A stretch of DNA of 31,337 bases, from contig DASWKF010000031.1 in assembly GCA_036396795.1 (NCBI GenBank), forward strand, positions 1-31,337, written 5' to 3'. The position numbers were made by a program, and so were the translations under genes. Position 1 is the stretch's first letter; each line of letters opens with the position of its first letter. Positions 10,001 through 17,011 of the stretch are shown piece by piece. This DNA comes from JAHEEM01 sp036396795 (lineage in GTDB: Bacteria; Pseudomonadota; Gammaproteobacteria; Steroidobacterales; Rariloculaceae). Below the pieces are notes generated by a model that worked only from the letters and a program-made list of their open reading frames with translations, was not told the DNA's origin and searched no databases.

Positions 10001-10390
10001 CGGATCGAACTGTGCCATGCGGTCGGTGTAGGTCCCGGTTCCCAGAGCGAAGGCCTGCATCGCGGCGTCGCAAGTGAACGCCGAGGCATTGAACCAGCGA
10101 ATGGTATCGCAGTCCGGCGGATTGCCGGTGCCGGTTCGCCAGTAGACTCGATTGGTTTCGCAGTCGCCGGAGTAGGAAACGCTCGGATCGTAGGTGCTTT
10201 GGGTGCTCACCTGCGAGGACATGCTACCCGACGTATCGAGAATGAACAGAATGTTCGGCTGGGCATTCCCGAGGTCGGCGACGTCGGCAACGAAAAGCTC
10301 CGTGTCGTCCGCGACCGCCGGCAGCCCCGAGAGCACCGCCCAGGAAACGCCGATGACCGTCCAGAAACTTCGCTTAAACTTGGTGTTCAT
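7058..10390 (-). CDS. pilY1: type IV pilus tip protein PilY1
   Basis: This 1110-residue secreted protein is the pilus-tip adhesin and assembly factor PilY1. After a signal peptide (cleavage near AVA-DD, residues 25-27) comes a von Willebrand A-like domain with the metal-site motif DTSGSMS at 52-58. The C-terminal half is the beta-propeller, with MGDPLHAQP, ATNDGVLHSIDPNTG and a calcium-binding loop of the DIDGDGLAD type near residue 825 followed by MYAGDMGGQVWRFD. The N-terminal half is Cys-containing and divergent, as is usual. No RGD tripeptide is present. An AAGGGA Shine-Dalgarno lies upstream. A short Cys/Pro-rich tail (CVGDECTPPPLACVG) ends the protein. Confidence 0.95.
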   Translation of the reverse strand: MNTKFKRSFWTVIGVSWAVLSGLPAVADDTELFVADVADLGNAQPNILFILDTSGSMSSQVSTQSTYDPSVSYSGDCETNRVYWRTGTGNPPDCDTIRWFNASAFTCDAAMQAFALGTGTYTDRMAQFDPGSDDRWERISSSQKSRYVECEDDEGIHGQTTGDPDVYPRNGDGNNPWTNSANQGINWGQSPADRLYTVYEGNYINWFYGPTATSTRIQVMKDVSTSLLNSVNGVNVGLMRFNNNEGGPVIHAMEDISTARSAMQTKINNLPASGFTPLSETLYEAGLYYMGGNVDYGNVGDPDLSVAESRIVGNPSTYDSPLELSCQKSFIVLLTDGAPTLDVSANGKITGLPDYADATGSTGCDGSGDGRCLDDMAAYLFNADLSPEPGQQNVVTYTIGFTVDLPLLADTAAEGGGAYFTANDTASLSTALTSIVTEILDTATTFTAPSVSVNSFNRTRNLNDLFISVFQASSDVHWPGNLKKYRLRPSDGEILDANGNLAVDPATGFFADTSQSFWSAVVDGASVNRGGAASRLPDPVSRNIFTYLGNSQGAIERTNTDIDDSLLGTGGAGDPTRDQVIDYIRGLDVTDVDQDNNSSEPRNQMGDPLHAQPISVIYGGTPGNPDITDAAIYFATNDGVLHSIDPNTGVENWAFLPEDFLPDQIELFKNDSSPDKHYGVDGSLRTQFVLKNQDGVIDYSAGERVYLYFGMRRGGDFYYGLDVSRPDSPALLWRIDGATLTNNGQSWSAPIPTRVAAPGVNAEQLVLIFGGGYDTTQDNANGGTDTEGNAIHMVDSLSGNVLWEATSTEFADMQYSIPGDIRVLDIDGDGLADHMYAGDMGGQVWRFDIFNGQADLVNGGVIAQLGSAPNTTPSAAESRRFYYAPDVALTSDEFSSFLHIGVGSGHRAHPNSVFTQDRFYALRDYEPFDGRSQAFYNGLTPITEADLIDITDDVSAAVPAGSAGWKFELRDGGWRGEKVLAEARTFNNQVFFTTFTPGGGALTNGCQPTLGTNRLYIVDLLTGAPVNNLDGSADEENLTETDRYREFRGSISSEVVFLFPSPDENDFPPGEECVGDECTPPPLACVGLFCFPPGFGNAPIRTFWSQETTQ

Positions 10391-10412
10391 AACCTAATCC
10401 CTTGTTGAATCA

Positions 10413-10434
10413 GTTGCGCACTCCGTGCGTCAAC
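10413..10434 (-). promoter_or_regulatory. hairpin upstream of pilY1
   Basis: Between the small secreted-protein gene and pilY1, GTTGCGCAC pairs with GTGCG-T-CAAC around a three-base loop, with one bulged T. An outer TTGTTGA / TCAACAA pairing (10402-10408 with 10430-10436) is an alternative. There is no T tract. It could set relative expression or mRNA processing within the pil operon; this is inference. Confidence 0.4.
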
Positions 10435-10444
10435 AAACAATCTG

Positions 10445-10810
10445 TCAGCCGGCGCTACCGAGCGCCAGGCGCGTGACCTGAAGCGTCCTAGGATCGTAGA
10501 AGACATAAACTGCCGTTCTTTCGCGGCCTGCCGCGGTGGCGCGCAGGCGATCCGCGAGACCTCTCAAGTCCGCCAGGCTCACCTGCGAGCCATTGGCGAA
10601 ATAGGTCGTTTCGGCGCTGACACGCAGGGACGTCGTCCGGCAGGTCTCGCAGGCCGTGAAGATGACCGACCCGCTGCTGCCAGCTGGCAGCGTCACGACC
10701 CCGAGCGTGAGCTCGTAGGCGTTCTCGATCTGGTCCAGGACCCTGTAAGCCCAGGCCGAGCTCAGCGTGCTCAGTGAAAGAGCAACCGTTGCGATGACTA
10801 CTCGAAACAT
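10445..10810 (-). CDS. small secreted protein of the pil operon, unknown family
   Basis: This 121-residue protein has a clear signal peptide (residues 1-21, ending SSAWA) and a mature part of about 100 residues with one CETC motif (C-x-x-C), beta-strand-like stretches and a YVFYDPRTLQVTRL C-terminus. I do not recognise the family. An AAGGAG Shine-Dalgarno stands at ideal distance from ATG 10810. It sits 25 nt after pilX and 54 nt before pilY1 on the same strand, so it is almost certainly co-transcribed with the minor pilins and likely acts in the periplasm or with PilY1. P. aeruginosa has the small protein PilY2, but after pilY1; equivalence is not shown. Confidence 0.8.
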   Translation of the reverse strand: MFRVVIATVALSLSTLSSAWAYRVLDQIENAYELTLGVVTLPAGSSGSVIFTACETCRTTSLRVSAETTYFANGSQVSLADLRGLADRLRATAAGRERTAVYVFYDPRTLQVTRLALGSAG

Positions 10811-10835
10811 GATCTATCTCCTTGCCGAAGGCCGC

Positions 10836-11309
10836 TTAGGAGCCTCCGGGCCCGACGACGTAAAAGCTCTGGTTGTGCGTGGACGTCGCGTTCCTGGCGC
10901 CCGTGCCGACCGCAACGATGTCGAAATGAAAAGCCTGTACCGTTCCCGGGACGCCGACGCCGCCGCTGAAGCCGCCGTCCGGCACGGGGGTCGGATCCTG
11001 GGGCGTGATGTTGGCCTGGGTCCAGTAGGTACCGGCTCCCAAGGGTGTCAAGGGAATGGTGTTGCCCGGCGAGCCGGGGATCGTGTTGAAAGCGCGCCTT
11101 TCGATCGCGATGTCAATGCCCGTTTCGGCGGACTGAAACGCATCTTGGTGGAACTGGGCGTTGCTGGTCATCGTGAGCTCCAGCGTGGCCGTGTTCATCC
11201 CGGACACGCCGAGCACCGTGAGGACCATCAGCAGGATCAGGCCGACGATCAAGGCCGCACCCCGTTGCGATTGACGCGCAGCTATCGCGCAGTGCTTACT
11301 GGTGTTCAT
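10836..11309 (-). CDS. pilX: type IV pilus assembly protein PilX
   Basis: This 157-residue minor pilin has a leader ending QRG followed by AALIVGLILLMVLTVLGVSGM, the PilX-type hydrophobic segment, which lacks the usual Glu5, as is normal for PilX. The next segment, NTATLELTMTSNAQFHQDAFQSAETGI, matches the PilX N-terminal region. The start ATG at 11309 overlaps the pilW stop codon by one base (TGATG), which explains why no strong Shine-Dalgarno is needed. The frame stays open upstream inside pilW, but that extension is a shadow. It works with PilV, PilW, FimU, PilE and PilY1 in the pilus-tip complex. Confidence 0.9.
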   Translation of the reverse strand: MNTSKHCAIAARQSQRGAALIVGLILLMVLTVLGVSGMNTATLELTMTSNAQFHQDAFQSAETGIDIAIERRAFNTIPGSPGNTIPLTPLGAGTYWTQANITPQDPTPVPDGGFSGGVGVPGTVQAFHFDIVAVGTGARNATSTHNQSFYVVGPGGS

Positions 11310-12325
11310 CAGGTCGGTGTTCTCGCATTGCGTAGATAAATGGTCTTGGACACGAGCGTGCGGCGGAACGCATCGTTCGGCGCCGCGACGTTCTGGTCCG
11401 CATAAACGTAGTTGGTGGCGTCGGTGAAGCCGTTCTCGGGGCGCTCGGCGCGAAGCCGCAGCCAGATCCGCACTGCGAGAATCTCCGCGTCGGGCAGGAA
11501 CCCGGGGCTTCCAGGCGTGATGCTCGGATCGCCCGCGTTCACGTAGCGATCGATGGCGCCGCGGGTCGGGGCGCCGTCGAGATCGGTGTCCACGCCGAAC
11601 TGAACCTGCATGTCTTCGACGCCGGGCAGGACTTCCTGGTCGACGATGCGCACGCCGAGCGCTCCGCCGACGAGCGTCTTCATCCGCAGTGACGGCACCG
11701 GGTTCCCCGGCGTGTCCAAAGACGAGTTGGTGCTGACGTAATAGCCGTTGACGACCAGCTGGTGAGTGGCCGACGTCGCCGGGAGAAAGCCGGGCGGCAC
11801 GGCGTTGCCGACGAAAATCTGGCCGTCGCGAAAACGCGCCGACTGCACATACATCGTGCCGGCGTTCAACAACAGCATCGGATCCTCGCTGACGCGCCGG
11901 ATCACGAGCGTATCCGACGTGGCTTGCGCGGCGCCATTCGGCGCGCAAGCCCAACCGTAGCCGTTATTGGTGCCGCCGACCGCGGCATCGAGATTGATCG
12001 ACCAATTCTGGCCGCAATCGCCCGCGACTCCAAGCCCCACAGGCACCGGGTCGGCCGGCGTCGCCCGCCCGCGTATCTTGATCGTGCGGCTCGTCAGCCC
12101 CCAGTATTGGGCCATGCGAATGTCGGGCTCGAGCGCGTCGAGGACGAAGCGCGAGTTTTCCTGCAAGCGCGCCACGGCTTCGCTGATGCGAAACGTCGTG
12201 CGGCTCTGCATGAAAACCGTGATGGCCCCGATCAGCAGGAAGGAGCCGATCGCCAAGGCGACCATGAGCTCGATCAGCGTGATGCCGGCGATGCGTTTCA
12301 TCGGTTTGGACACTGATGTATTCAC
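11309..12325 (-). CDS. pilW: type IV pilus assembly protein PilW
   Basis: The product is a 338-residue minor pilin. The prepilin motif is IAG followed by ITLIELMVALAIGSFLL, then QSRTTFRISEAVARLQENSRFVLDALEPDIRMAQYWGL, the conserved N-terminal helix of PilW. Two or more Cys and a long C-terminal beta domain follow; the length is normal for PilW. The start is uncertain: GTG 12325 lies 14 nt after pilV, while ATG 12301 would give a six-residue leader (MKRIAG); neither has a strong Shine-Dalgarno. The stop overlaps the pilX start. Confidence 0.9.
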   Translation of the reverse strand: MNTSVSKPMKRIAGITLIELMVALAIGSFLLIGAITVFMQSRTTFRISEAVARLQENSRFVLDALEPDIRMAQYWGLTSRTIKIRGRATPADPVPVGLGVAGDCGQNWSINLDAAVGGTNNGYGWACAPNGAAQATSDTLVIRRVSEDPMLLLNAGTMYVQSARFRDGQIFVGNAVPPGFLPATSATHQLVVNGYYVSTNSSLDTPGNPVPSLRMKTLVGGALGVRIVDQEVLPGVEDMQVQFGVDTDLDGAPTRGAIDRYVNAGDPSITPGSPGFLPDAEILAVRIWLRLRAERPENGFTDATNYVYADQNVAAPNDAFRRTLVSKTIYLRNARTPT

Positions 12326-12339
12326 GGTGCGTCGTGTGC

Positions 12340-12801
12340 CTAGTTGTTGGGGACTTGAATCAGCATCTGATGCGTGACCTGGCCCTGATTGACCTCGGTC
12401 CAAGTGAGGTTCAGCGTGACGCTCGGCGGCACGGCGCCGGGGTTGTACTGGATCTGCCACTGCCCGCCGGGCAGCAGCGCCGTCACTTGCTGGTTCCAGA
12501 CGAATAGATCGTGCGCGGCCATCTGCGCAGGCGTGCAGTTCGCGCCGCCGCTCTGCGGATCGCAGCCGTTGTTGGCGGCGCCGCCGGCGTAGGCCGCCTG
12601 ACCCAGGCGGTTTGAGCGGATGCGGTCGGCCATGTCGGCGACCAGGTTGACGGCCTGAGTGCGATAGATGGCGGTACGCTCCGCGCCCAGCCCCTGCGCG
12701 TAGAGTGCGGCGATGCCGATCATTCCCACGGAAAGCACGACCAGCGAGACCATCGCCTCGACCAGGGTGAATCCGCTTTGCTTGAGTACGCTCGTGCTCA
12801 T
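12340..12801 (-). CDS. pilV: type IV pilus modification protein PilV
   Basis: This 153-residue minor pilin has a ten-residue leader ending in Gly, then FTLVEAMVSLVVLSVGMIGIAALYAQG, a textbook PilV N-terminus with Glu5. ERTAIYRTQAVNLVADMADRIRSNRLG is the conserved helix that follows. Two Cys in the middle (CDP... and CTP...) may form a disulfide. ATG 12801 is preceded by AGGA at good distance and sits ten bases after fimU. The long open frame further upstream overlaps fimU and is rejected. Confidence 0.92.
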   Translation of the reverse strand: MSTSVLKQSGFTLVEAMVSLVVLSVGMIGIAALYAQGLGAERTAIYRTQAVNLVADMADRIRSNRLGQAAYAGGAANNGCDPQSGGANCTPAQMAAHDLFVWNQQVTALLPGGQWQIQYNPGAVPPSVTLNLTWTEVNQGQVTHQMLIQVPNN

Positions 12802-12811
12802 GATCTGAATC

Positions 12812-13435
12812 CTACGGGCAGGCGCCGCCGGTAACCGCAACGGCCGCGGTGACGTCGTCCATGGAGCGCATGATCTGAGGGCGGCCGGTCGGGGCAACCA
12901 CGACCACGCGGGCCGAAGAGGTGCCGCCCGCGTCGCGGTTGCCACGATCGTCGCAGAACAGCACGCTGGCCAACGAAGGCTGCAGCTGGCCGGCGGCCTG
13001 CTGTGACCAGCCGGTCGGCGCGAAAGTGATGTAAGTGCTGTCGGAGGCCACGGTCATCGTGCCGGTCGGTGCGGCGTGTTGGAGCAGCACGGTCTCGCCG
13101 CCGTCGACGACGGCATTGCCGTCGGTCGGGGCGGGCACCAGCGGATTCACGGCGTCGACGAACACGATGTAGCCCGTGTTCGCGCCGACCCCGCAGGTCG
13201 GGGCGGGAGTCGTCGCATCGGCGCTCGCGCACAGCGTGATCGGCGCCTGCCGCTTGACGGCCTCGGTACGGGCCAGGAGCACGGCCGAGATGAGGTCGTT
13301 GGCGGCCGCGGTCATGGCGTTGTTGCGCTGAAACTCCATGAAATTGGGGACGCCGATGGTCAACAGGATCCCGACGATCATCACCGTCACCATCAACTCC
13401 AGCAGCGTGAAGCCGCGATCGGATTCTGTATTCAT
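12812..13435 (-). CDS. fimU: GspH/FimT-family minor pilin (FimU position)
   Basis: This 207-residue pseudopilin-like protein has a short leader MNTESDRG, then FTLLELMVTVMIVGILLTIGVPNF with Glu5. FQRNNAMTAAANDLISAVLLARTEAVKRQ is the GspH/FimT helix, and the C-terminal beta domain ends SARVVVVAPTGRPQI, typical of GspH domains. By position (between fimT and pilV) it corresponds to FimU of P. aeruginosa. ATG 13435 gives the expected leader; GTG 13441 is two codons longer. A promoter-like sequence lies just upstream, so this gene may start its own transcript. Confidence 0.85.
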   Translation of the reverse strand: MNTESDRGFTLLELMVTVMIVGILLTIGVPNFMEFQRNNAMTAAANDLISAVLLARTEAVKRQAPITLCASADATTPAPTCGVGANTGYIVFVDAVNPLVPAPTDGNAVVDGGETVLLQHAAPTGTMTVASDSTYITFAPTGWSQQAAGQLQPSLASVLFCDDRGNRDAGGTSSARVVVVAPTGRPQIMRSMDDVTAAVAVTGGACP

Positions 13436-13443
13436 GGGCACGG

Positions 13444-13473
13444 ACTATAGGGATCGCCGGATGCGCGAGCCAA
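13444..13473 (-). promoter_or_regulatory. candidate promoter of the fimU-pilVWX-pilY1-pilE operon
   Basis: On the minus strand, TTGGCT (13468-13473) and TATAGT (13444-13449) are separated by 18 bases, matching the sigma-70 consensus at four and five of six positions. The -10 ends only eight bases before the fimU ATG, so the transcript would be nearly leaderless. No experimental support. Confidence 0.45.
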
Positions 13474-13563
13474 AACCCTCCGACGGCCGGTGGTCGGGCG
13501 GCGACGAGCGGCCTGAGGGGGGCCCGCGCTATGGTGAGTCTGCGCATGACGGTAGGGGGAACG

Positions 13564-14121
13564 TTATGGTAAATCAGGGCACTGCAGAGGCCGGTCGCCC
13601 GGGCCGATCACGTCGACGCGCGGACGCCCGGTATAGCTCACGATGACGGCGCGGGCCGCGGCCGGGCCGCGCGCGTCGCAGAAGGTGACGGTGCCGTTGG
13701 TGCTGCGCCAGCCGAAGGCGCGAAACTCGAACAGCGGCCGGTTGGCGGAAATCGACCCCAGCATCTGCGGGGCGTGGAAGTGGAGCAACGGCTCCACGTC
13801 GCTGCGATGCGGCGGGCGCAGGTCGTCGCTGTCGACGAACACCATCCAGCCCGCGTCATAGCGTAGCTCGTCGCCGCCGCAGCTCGACTGGTCGAGTGTC
13901 TTGCACAGCACCACGGCGCGGCCGCGCTTGGCGGCCTCGCTGCGCGCGAGCTGAACTGCGATGATGAAGGCATTGACGTCGGCGGTGCGGCGCGCGTCCA
14001 GCACGAAGGCCTGGAAGCTCGGTATGCCCCAGGCCGCCGTGACGCCGAGGACGGCGACGACGATCATGAGCTCCCAGAGCGTGAATCCGCGGGCGCGGCG
14101 CACGGGCGCGTGTCTCGTCAA
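13564..14121 (-). CDS. fimT: GspH/FimT-family minor pilin (FimT position)
   Basis: This 185-residue prepilin-like protein has a leader ending RRARG, then FTLWELMIVVAVLGVTAAWGIPSF; Glu is at mature position 5. DARRTADVNAFIIAVQLARSEAAKRGRAVVLCK and the C-terminal AVIVSYTGRPRV segment are characteristic of GspH/FimT domains. It is a diverged paralogue of the next gene (fimU). No ATG is available near the leader: TTG 14121 or GTG 14103 must be used, and neither has a good Shine-Dalgarno, so the start is uncertain. In P. aeruginosa FimT is largely dispensable for pili; in other bacteria FimT binds DNA for uptake. Confidence 0.82.
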   Translation of the reverse strand: MTRHAPVRRARGFTLWELMIVVAVLGVTAAWGIPSFQAFVLDARRTADVNAFIIAVQLARSEAAKRGRAVVLCKTLDQSSCGGDELRYDAGWMVFVDSDDLRPPHRSDVEPLLHFHAPQMLGSISANRPLFEFRAFGWRSTNGTVTFCDARGPAAARAVIVSYTGRPRVDVIGPGDRPLQCPDLP

Positions 14122-14302
14122 GGGTCGCGAGCCGGGGCCGAAAGGAGTCTCGCTCGAGACTATCGCGTCCGATGGGCCTCGGCGAGCCGGCTAACCCGGC
14201 GTTTCGGCCGGAATCGCCGCGGGCAATCCCGGCGGCGGGTCGTGGCGCTCCAATCGCCTCGAGGGTATACTCCAAGCCTCTGATTTCTAAGAGGGTCGCA
14301 GT

Positions 14303-14716
14303 TTGGGACGGGAAGAGATCGCGAGGCGCCTGGAAGCGCACGGCGTCCTGCCGACGCAGCAGCGCCTCGACGTGGGCGAGGTCATCCTCTGCGCGCCGCA
14401 GCACCTGTCGGCCGACGAGATCATCGCCGCGCTCAAGGCCAAGGGCTTGCGCGTCTCCAAGGCGACTGTCTACAACAGCCTGAACCTGTTTTGCGAGCGC
14501 GGCCTGTTGCGCACCGTCAAGGTGGACCCCGCGCGACAGTTCTACGACCCGACGGTCACCCCGCACCATCATTTCTATCACGTCGATACCGGCGAGCTCA
14601 TCGACATCGAGCCCGACGCGGTTTCTCTCGAGGTGCGATCGGCCCTGCCGCGCGGCACCGAGCAACGGGGCGTCGACGTGATCATTCGGATCGGCAACGC
14701 CAGCCGCAAAGCTTAA
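14303..14716 (+). CDS. Fur-family repressor, Irr-like
   Basis: The product is a 137-residue Fur-superfamily transcriptional regulator. The winged-helix domain contains SADEIIAALKAKGLRVSKATVYNSLNLFCERGLL (residues 36-69), and the dimerisation/metal domain has HHHFYHVDTGELIDI (88-102). The C-terminal CxxC zinc pairs of canonical Fur are missing, and the HHH motif plus this lack resemble Irr-type regulators; the ligand cannot be told from sequence. The start is TTG 14303, preceded by GAGGG seven bases upstream. A TATACT -10-like hexamer is at 14266-14271. It is divergent from fimT and 66 nt upstream of the hydroxylase gene, which it may regulate. Confidence 0.88.
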   Translation: MGREEIARRLEAHGVLPTQQRLDVGEVILCAPQHLSADEIIAALKAKGLRVSKATVYNSLNLFCERGLLRTVKVDPARQFYDPTVTPHHHFYHVDTGELIDIEPDAVSLEVRSALPRGTEQRGVDVIIRIGNASRKA

Positions 14717-14752
14717 TCCGGTCTCCGCGGCCGCAAGGCGGGCGGGCCCGAG

Positions 14753-14775
14753 TTCTCCGCCGCGGTCGCGGAGAA
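14753..14775 (+). promoter_or_regulatory. hairpin enclosing the ribosome binding site of the hydroxylase gene
   Basis: TTCTCCGC (14753-14760) is perfectly complementary to GCGGAGAA (14768-14775) across a seven-base loop. The right arm contains the GGAGA Shine-Dalgarno of the gene starting at 14783, so the hairpin would hide the ribosome binding site. Whether it is regulated (temperature, coupling or a ligand) is unknown. Confidence 0.5.
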
Positions 14776-14782
14776 AAGCCTG

Positions 14783-15622
14783 ATGCCTGGCGAATCGCAG
14801 GACGTCCAAGCGCTGCTGCGTTTCGGGATCTTTGCCGCCGTGCTGGTGGCGATGGCCGCCTGGGAGCTTCTGTCGCCGCGTCGCGGGCTCCAAGTCACGC
14901 GCGGCGCGCGCTGGCCCGGCAACCTCGGAATCCTCGCCGTCGACGTGGTGCTGCTGCGGATCGTTTTTCCGGGCGCGGCGGTGGGTTTCGCGCTTCTCGT
15001 CGAGGAACGCGGCTGGGGCTTGCTCAATTTCTCGAGCCTGCCGCCGTGGACGGCCTTCGTGCTCGGCGTGCTGGCGCTCGATCTCGTGATCTACCTCCAG
15101 CACGTGCTGTTCCACGCCGTGCCGCTGCTGTGGCGGCTGCACCGCGTGCACCACACCGATCTCGGCTTCGATGTGACCACGGGGTTCCGCTTCCACCCGC
15201 TGGAGATCGGGGTTTCGATGCTCATTAAATATACGGCTATTGCGGCTCTCGGCCCCCCCGCCGGCGCCGTGCTGCTGTTCGAGGTGCTGCTGAATGCAGT
15301 TACGATGTTCAATCACGGCAACGTTCGTTTGCCGGTGGGCCTCGACCGCTGGCTGAGATTGCTGGTCGTGACGCCCGACATGCATCGCGTGCATCACTCC
15401 ATCCTGCGCAACGAGACCAACAGCAATTTCGGTTTCAACTTCCCCTGGTGGGACCGCTGGTTCGGCACTTACCGGTCGCAACCGGCGGCCGGGCACGCCG
15501 GCATGACGATCGGCATCGAGCAGTTCCGCGAGCCCCGCGATTCGCGTCTGGATCGTCTGCTGCTGCAGCCGCTGCTCGCACCGCCCGTAGGCTATCCGAT
15601 CAACCGCAATACCCAAGGCTAA
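14783..15622 (+). CDS. fatty acid hydroxylase / sterol desaturase family protein
   Basis: This 279-residue membrane protein belongs to the di-iron fatty acid hydroxylase superfamily. The histidine boxes are H107-x3-H111, H120-x2-H123-H124 and H201-x2-H204-H205, with extra conserved His at 138 and 178. Several hydrophobic segments lie before box 1 (residues 13-29, 47-73, 91-105) and between boxes 2 and 3. The WWDRWFGTYR segment near residue 222 is typical of bacterial members. Substrate is unknown; the family hydroxylates or desaturates lipids, carotenoids or hopanoid-like molecules. ATG 14783 is preceded by GGAGA within a hairpin. It follows the Fur-like gene on the same strand. Confidence 0.88.
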   Translation: MPGESQDVQALLRFGIFAAVLVAMAAWELLSPRRGLQVTRGARWPGNLGILAVDVVLLRIVFPGAAVGFALLVEERGWGLLNFSSLPPWTAFVLGVLALDLVIYLQHVLFHAVPLLWRLHRVHHTDLGFDVTTGFRFHPLEIGVSMLIKYTAIAALGPPAGAVLLFEVLLNAVTMFNHGNVRLPVGLDRWLRLLVVTPDMHRVHHSILRNETNSNFGFNFPWWDRWFGTYRSQPAAGHAGMTIGIEQFREPRDSRLDRLLLQPLLAPPVGYPINRNTQG

Positions 15623-15629
15623 CGATCGA

Positions 15630-15644
15630 CCCGGCGTTGCCGGG
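15630..15644 (+). terminator. weak hairpin after the hydroxylase gene
   Basis: CCCGGC pairs with GCCGGG around a three-base loop, eight bases after the stop codon at 15622. No T tract follows, so intrinsic termination is doubtful. The gap continues with a TAGAAT -10-like hexamer (15688-15693) and TTGGCC (15663-15668) at 19 bp spacing, a weak candidate promoter for the next gene. Confidence 0.3.
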
Positions 15645-15706
15645 ACATGACTCAAGTCACCGTTGGCCCGCTGCAAGAAAGCTAGACTAGAATTGTTGCA
15701 ACTAGC

Positions 15707-17011
15707 GTGAGCATGACCGAGGACAGGCGCTCGATGTTTCGACCGAACACCGCGTGTGCGGCTACTCGAGGTCCGCGCGAGCGGCGCCGCGGCATCGCGC
15801 GCGCGATGCTCGTGCTCGCGTCGCTCGGTGTCGGCGCCTGCGCCCCGATCGCGCGCTTTCAGACCAGCGGCGAGCTGGCCGGTCAGCCCGTGGCGACAAG
15901 GGTCGACTCGCGCGTTGCGGCCTACTATCTGGAGAGTTATCTACCCGGGCAGCGAGACGATGCCGAGATGACCGAGGTCATCGAGGACACGCTCGAAGAC
16001 CTCGACCCGGTGCCTCGAGACCGCGAGGGCCTCGAGCAGCTCGCGGATGAGCTGTCGGCGGATTTCGCGACCATGCATTTCGTTTCGCGTGCCTACGCCC
16101 AGCCGCGCAATCGGCGGCTGCAAGACCGCTATACCGCGCTCGTCGAGGAGCTATCGGACGGATCATTCGCGCCGACGGCCGAGGATGACGCGCGCTACAA
16201 GTCCTACACGATGGTGTTCGTGCCTGGCTATGCCTACCGGAGCAATCCGTCGAACGGAGCGAGCTTCACGCGCCAGCGCACACTCTTGACCGAGCTCGGT
16301 TTCGAGCCGGAGTTCATCGAAACCGAGGAGCTCGGCTACGTAGAGGCCAACGCGGAGCTCGTCACGCGAACGCTCAGGGACTTGGCGGCAGCGCACGAGC
16401 GCATCGTGGTCGTCAGCACCAGCAAGGGAGGCACCGAGACGGCCATGGCTTTGAGCGCGCTTGACGGTGGGCCCGCCATGAGCAGCATCAAGGCGTGGAT
16501 CAGCGTCGGCGGCTTGTTGCGCGGGTCACCCTACGCCGACCGCTACCTGTCGGGTGTGCGGCGCTGGCTCGCCGGCATCATGCTGCGTCGCCAAGGCCAG
16601 CCGCCCGACATCTTGGAGAATCTGAGCACCGAGGTGCGGCGAGCGAGCTTCGCGGCGCTCGAGCTACCGTCCGAGGTGTTGATGTTGCATTATGTCGCCG
16701 CGCCGCTGTCGGGTCAGGTGCCCGAAGGGACTCAGGCGCGGTACAAGATCCTGCGGCGGCAGGGGCCGAACGACGGCTTGACCCTGCTCGCCGATGAACT
16801 GGTGGAAGGTGGGCTCGTGGTCACGGAAGTGGGACTCGATCATTATTTCAGGGCGCCGGACATCGACGTGCGGACCGTTGCGCTGACCTACGCGGTGCTC
16901 GACGAGCTCGAGCGTCTCCAGGCCGCGCCGCAGCAGGCCGGCGCGTCTCCTATGCTGTCGCGAGATGCCGGCTCGCGATCGCCGGCCGGTTTCGCGTCCG
17001 AGACGGAATGA
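15707..17011 (+). CDS. alpha/beta-hydrolase-like lipoprotein
   Basis: This 434-residue protein has a basic N-terminus, a hydrophobic segment and a lipobox-like VGAC with Cys at residue 45, suggesting an outer-membrane or periplasmic lipoprotein. The middle has FVPGYAYRSNPSNG (oxyanion-hole-like strand turn, residues 171-184) and VVVSTSKGG (234-242), a nucleophile elbow in which Ser239 replaces the usual G-x-S-x-G context with S-T-S-K-G. GPNDGLT and LDHYF near the C-terminus could supply acid and His. No specific family is recognised. The start is GTG 15707 or ATG 15713. Its stop overlaps the start of the LpxR-like gene (ATGA), implying translational coupling and related function at the cell envelope. 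Confidence 0.75.
   Translation: MSMTEDRRSMFRPNTACAATRGPRERRRGIARAMLVLASLGVGACAPIARFQTSGELAGQPVATRVDSRVAAYYLESYLPGQRDDAEMTEVIEDTLEDLDPVPRDREGLEQLADELSADFATMHFVSRAYAQPRNRRLQDRYTALVEELSDGSFAPTAEDDARYKSYTMVFVPGYAYRSNPSNGASFTRQRTLLTELGFEPEFIETEELGYVEANAELVTRTLRDLAAAHERIVVVSTSKGGTETAMALSALDGGPAMSSIKAWISVGGLLRGSPYADRYLSGVRRWLAGIMLRRQGQPPDILENLSTEVRRASFAALELPSEVLMLHYVAAPLSGQVPEGTQARYKILRRQGPNDGLTLLADELVEGGLVVTEVGLDHYFRAPDIDVRTVALTYAVLDELERLQAAPQQAGASPMLSRDAGSRSPAGFASETE

Noticed and set aside
13856..15676. 606-codon minus-strand open frame across fimT, the Fur-like gene and the hydroxylase
   Set aside because: It runs antisense to two well-supported genes and its composition is that of a shadow frame.
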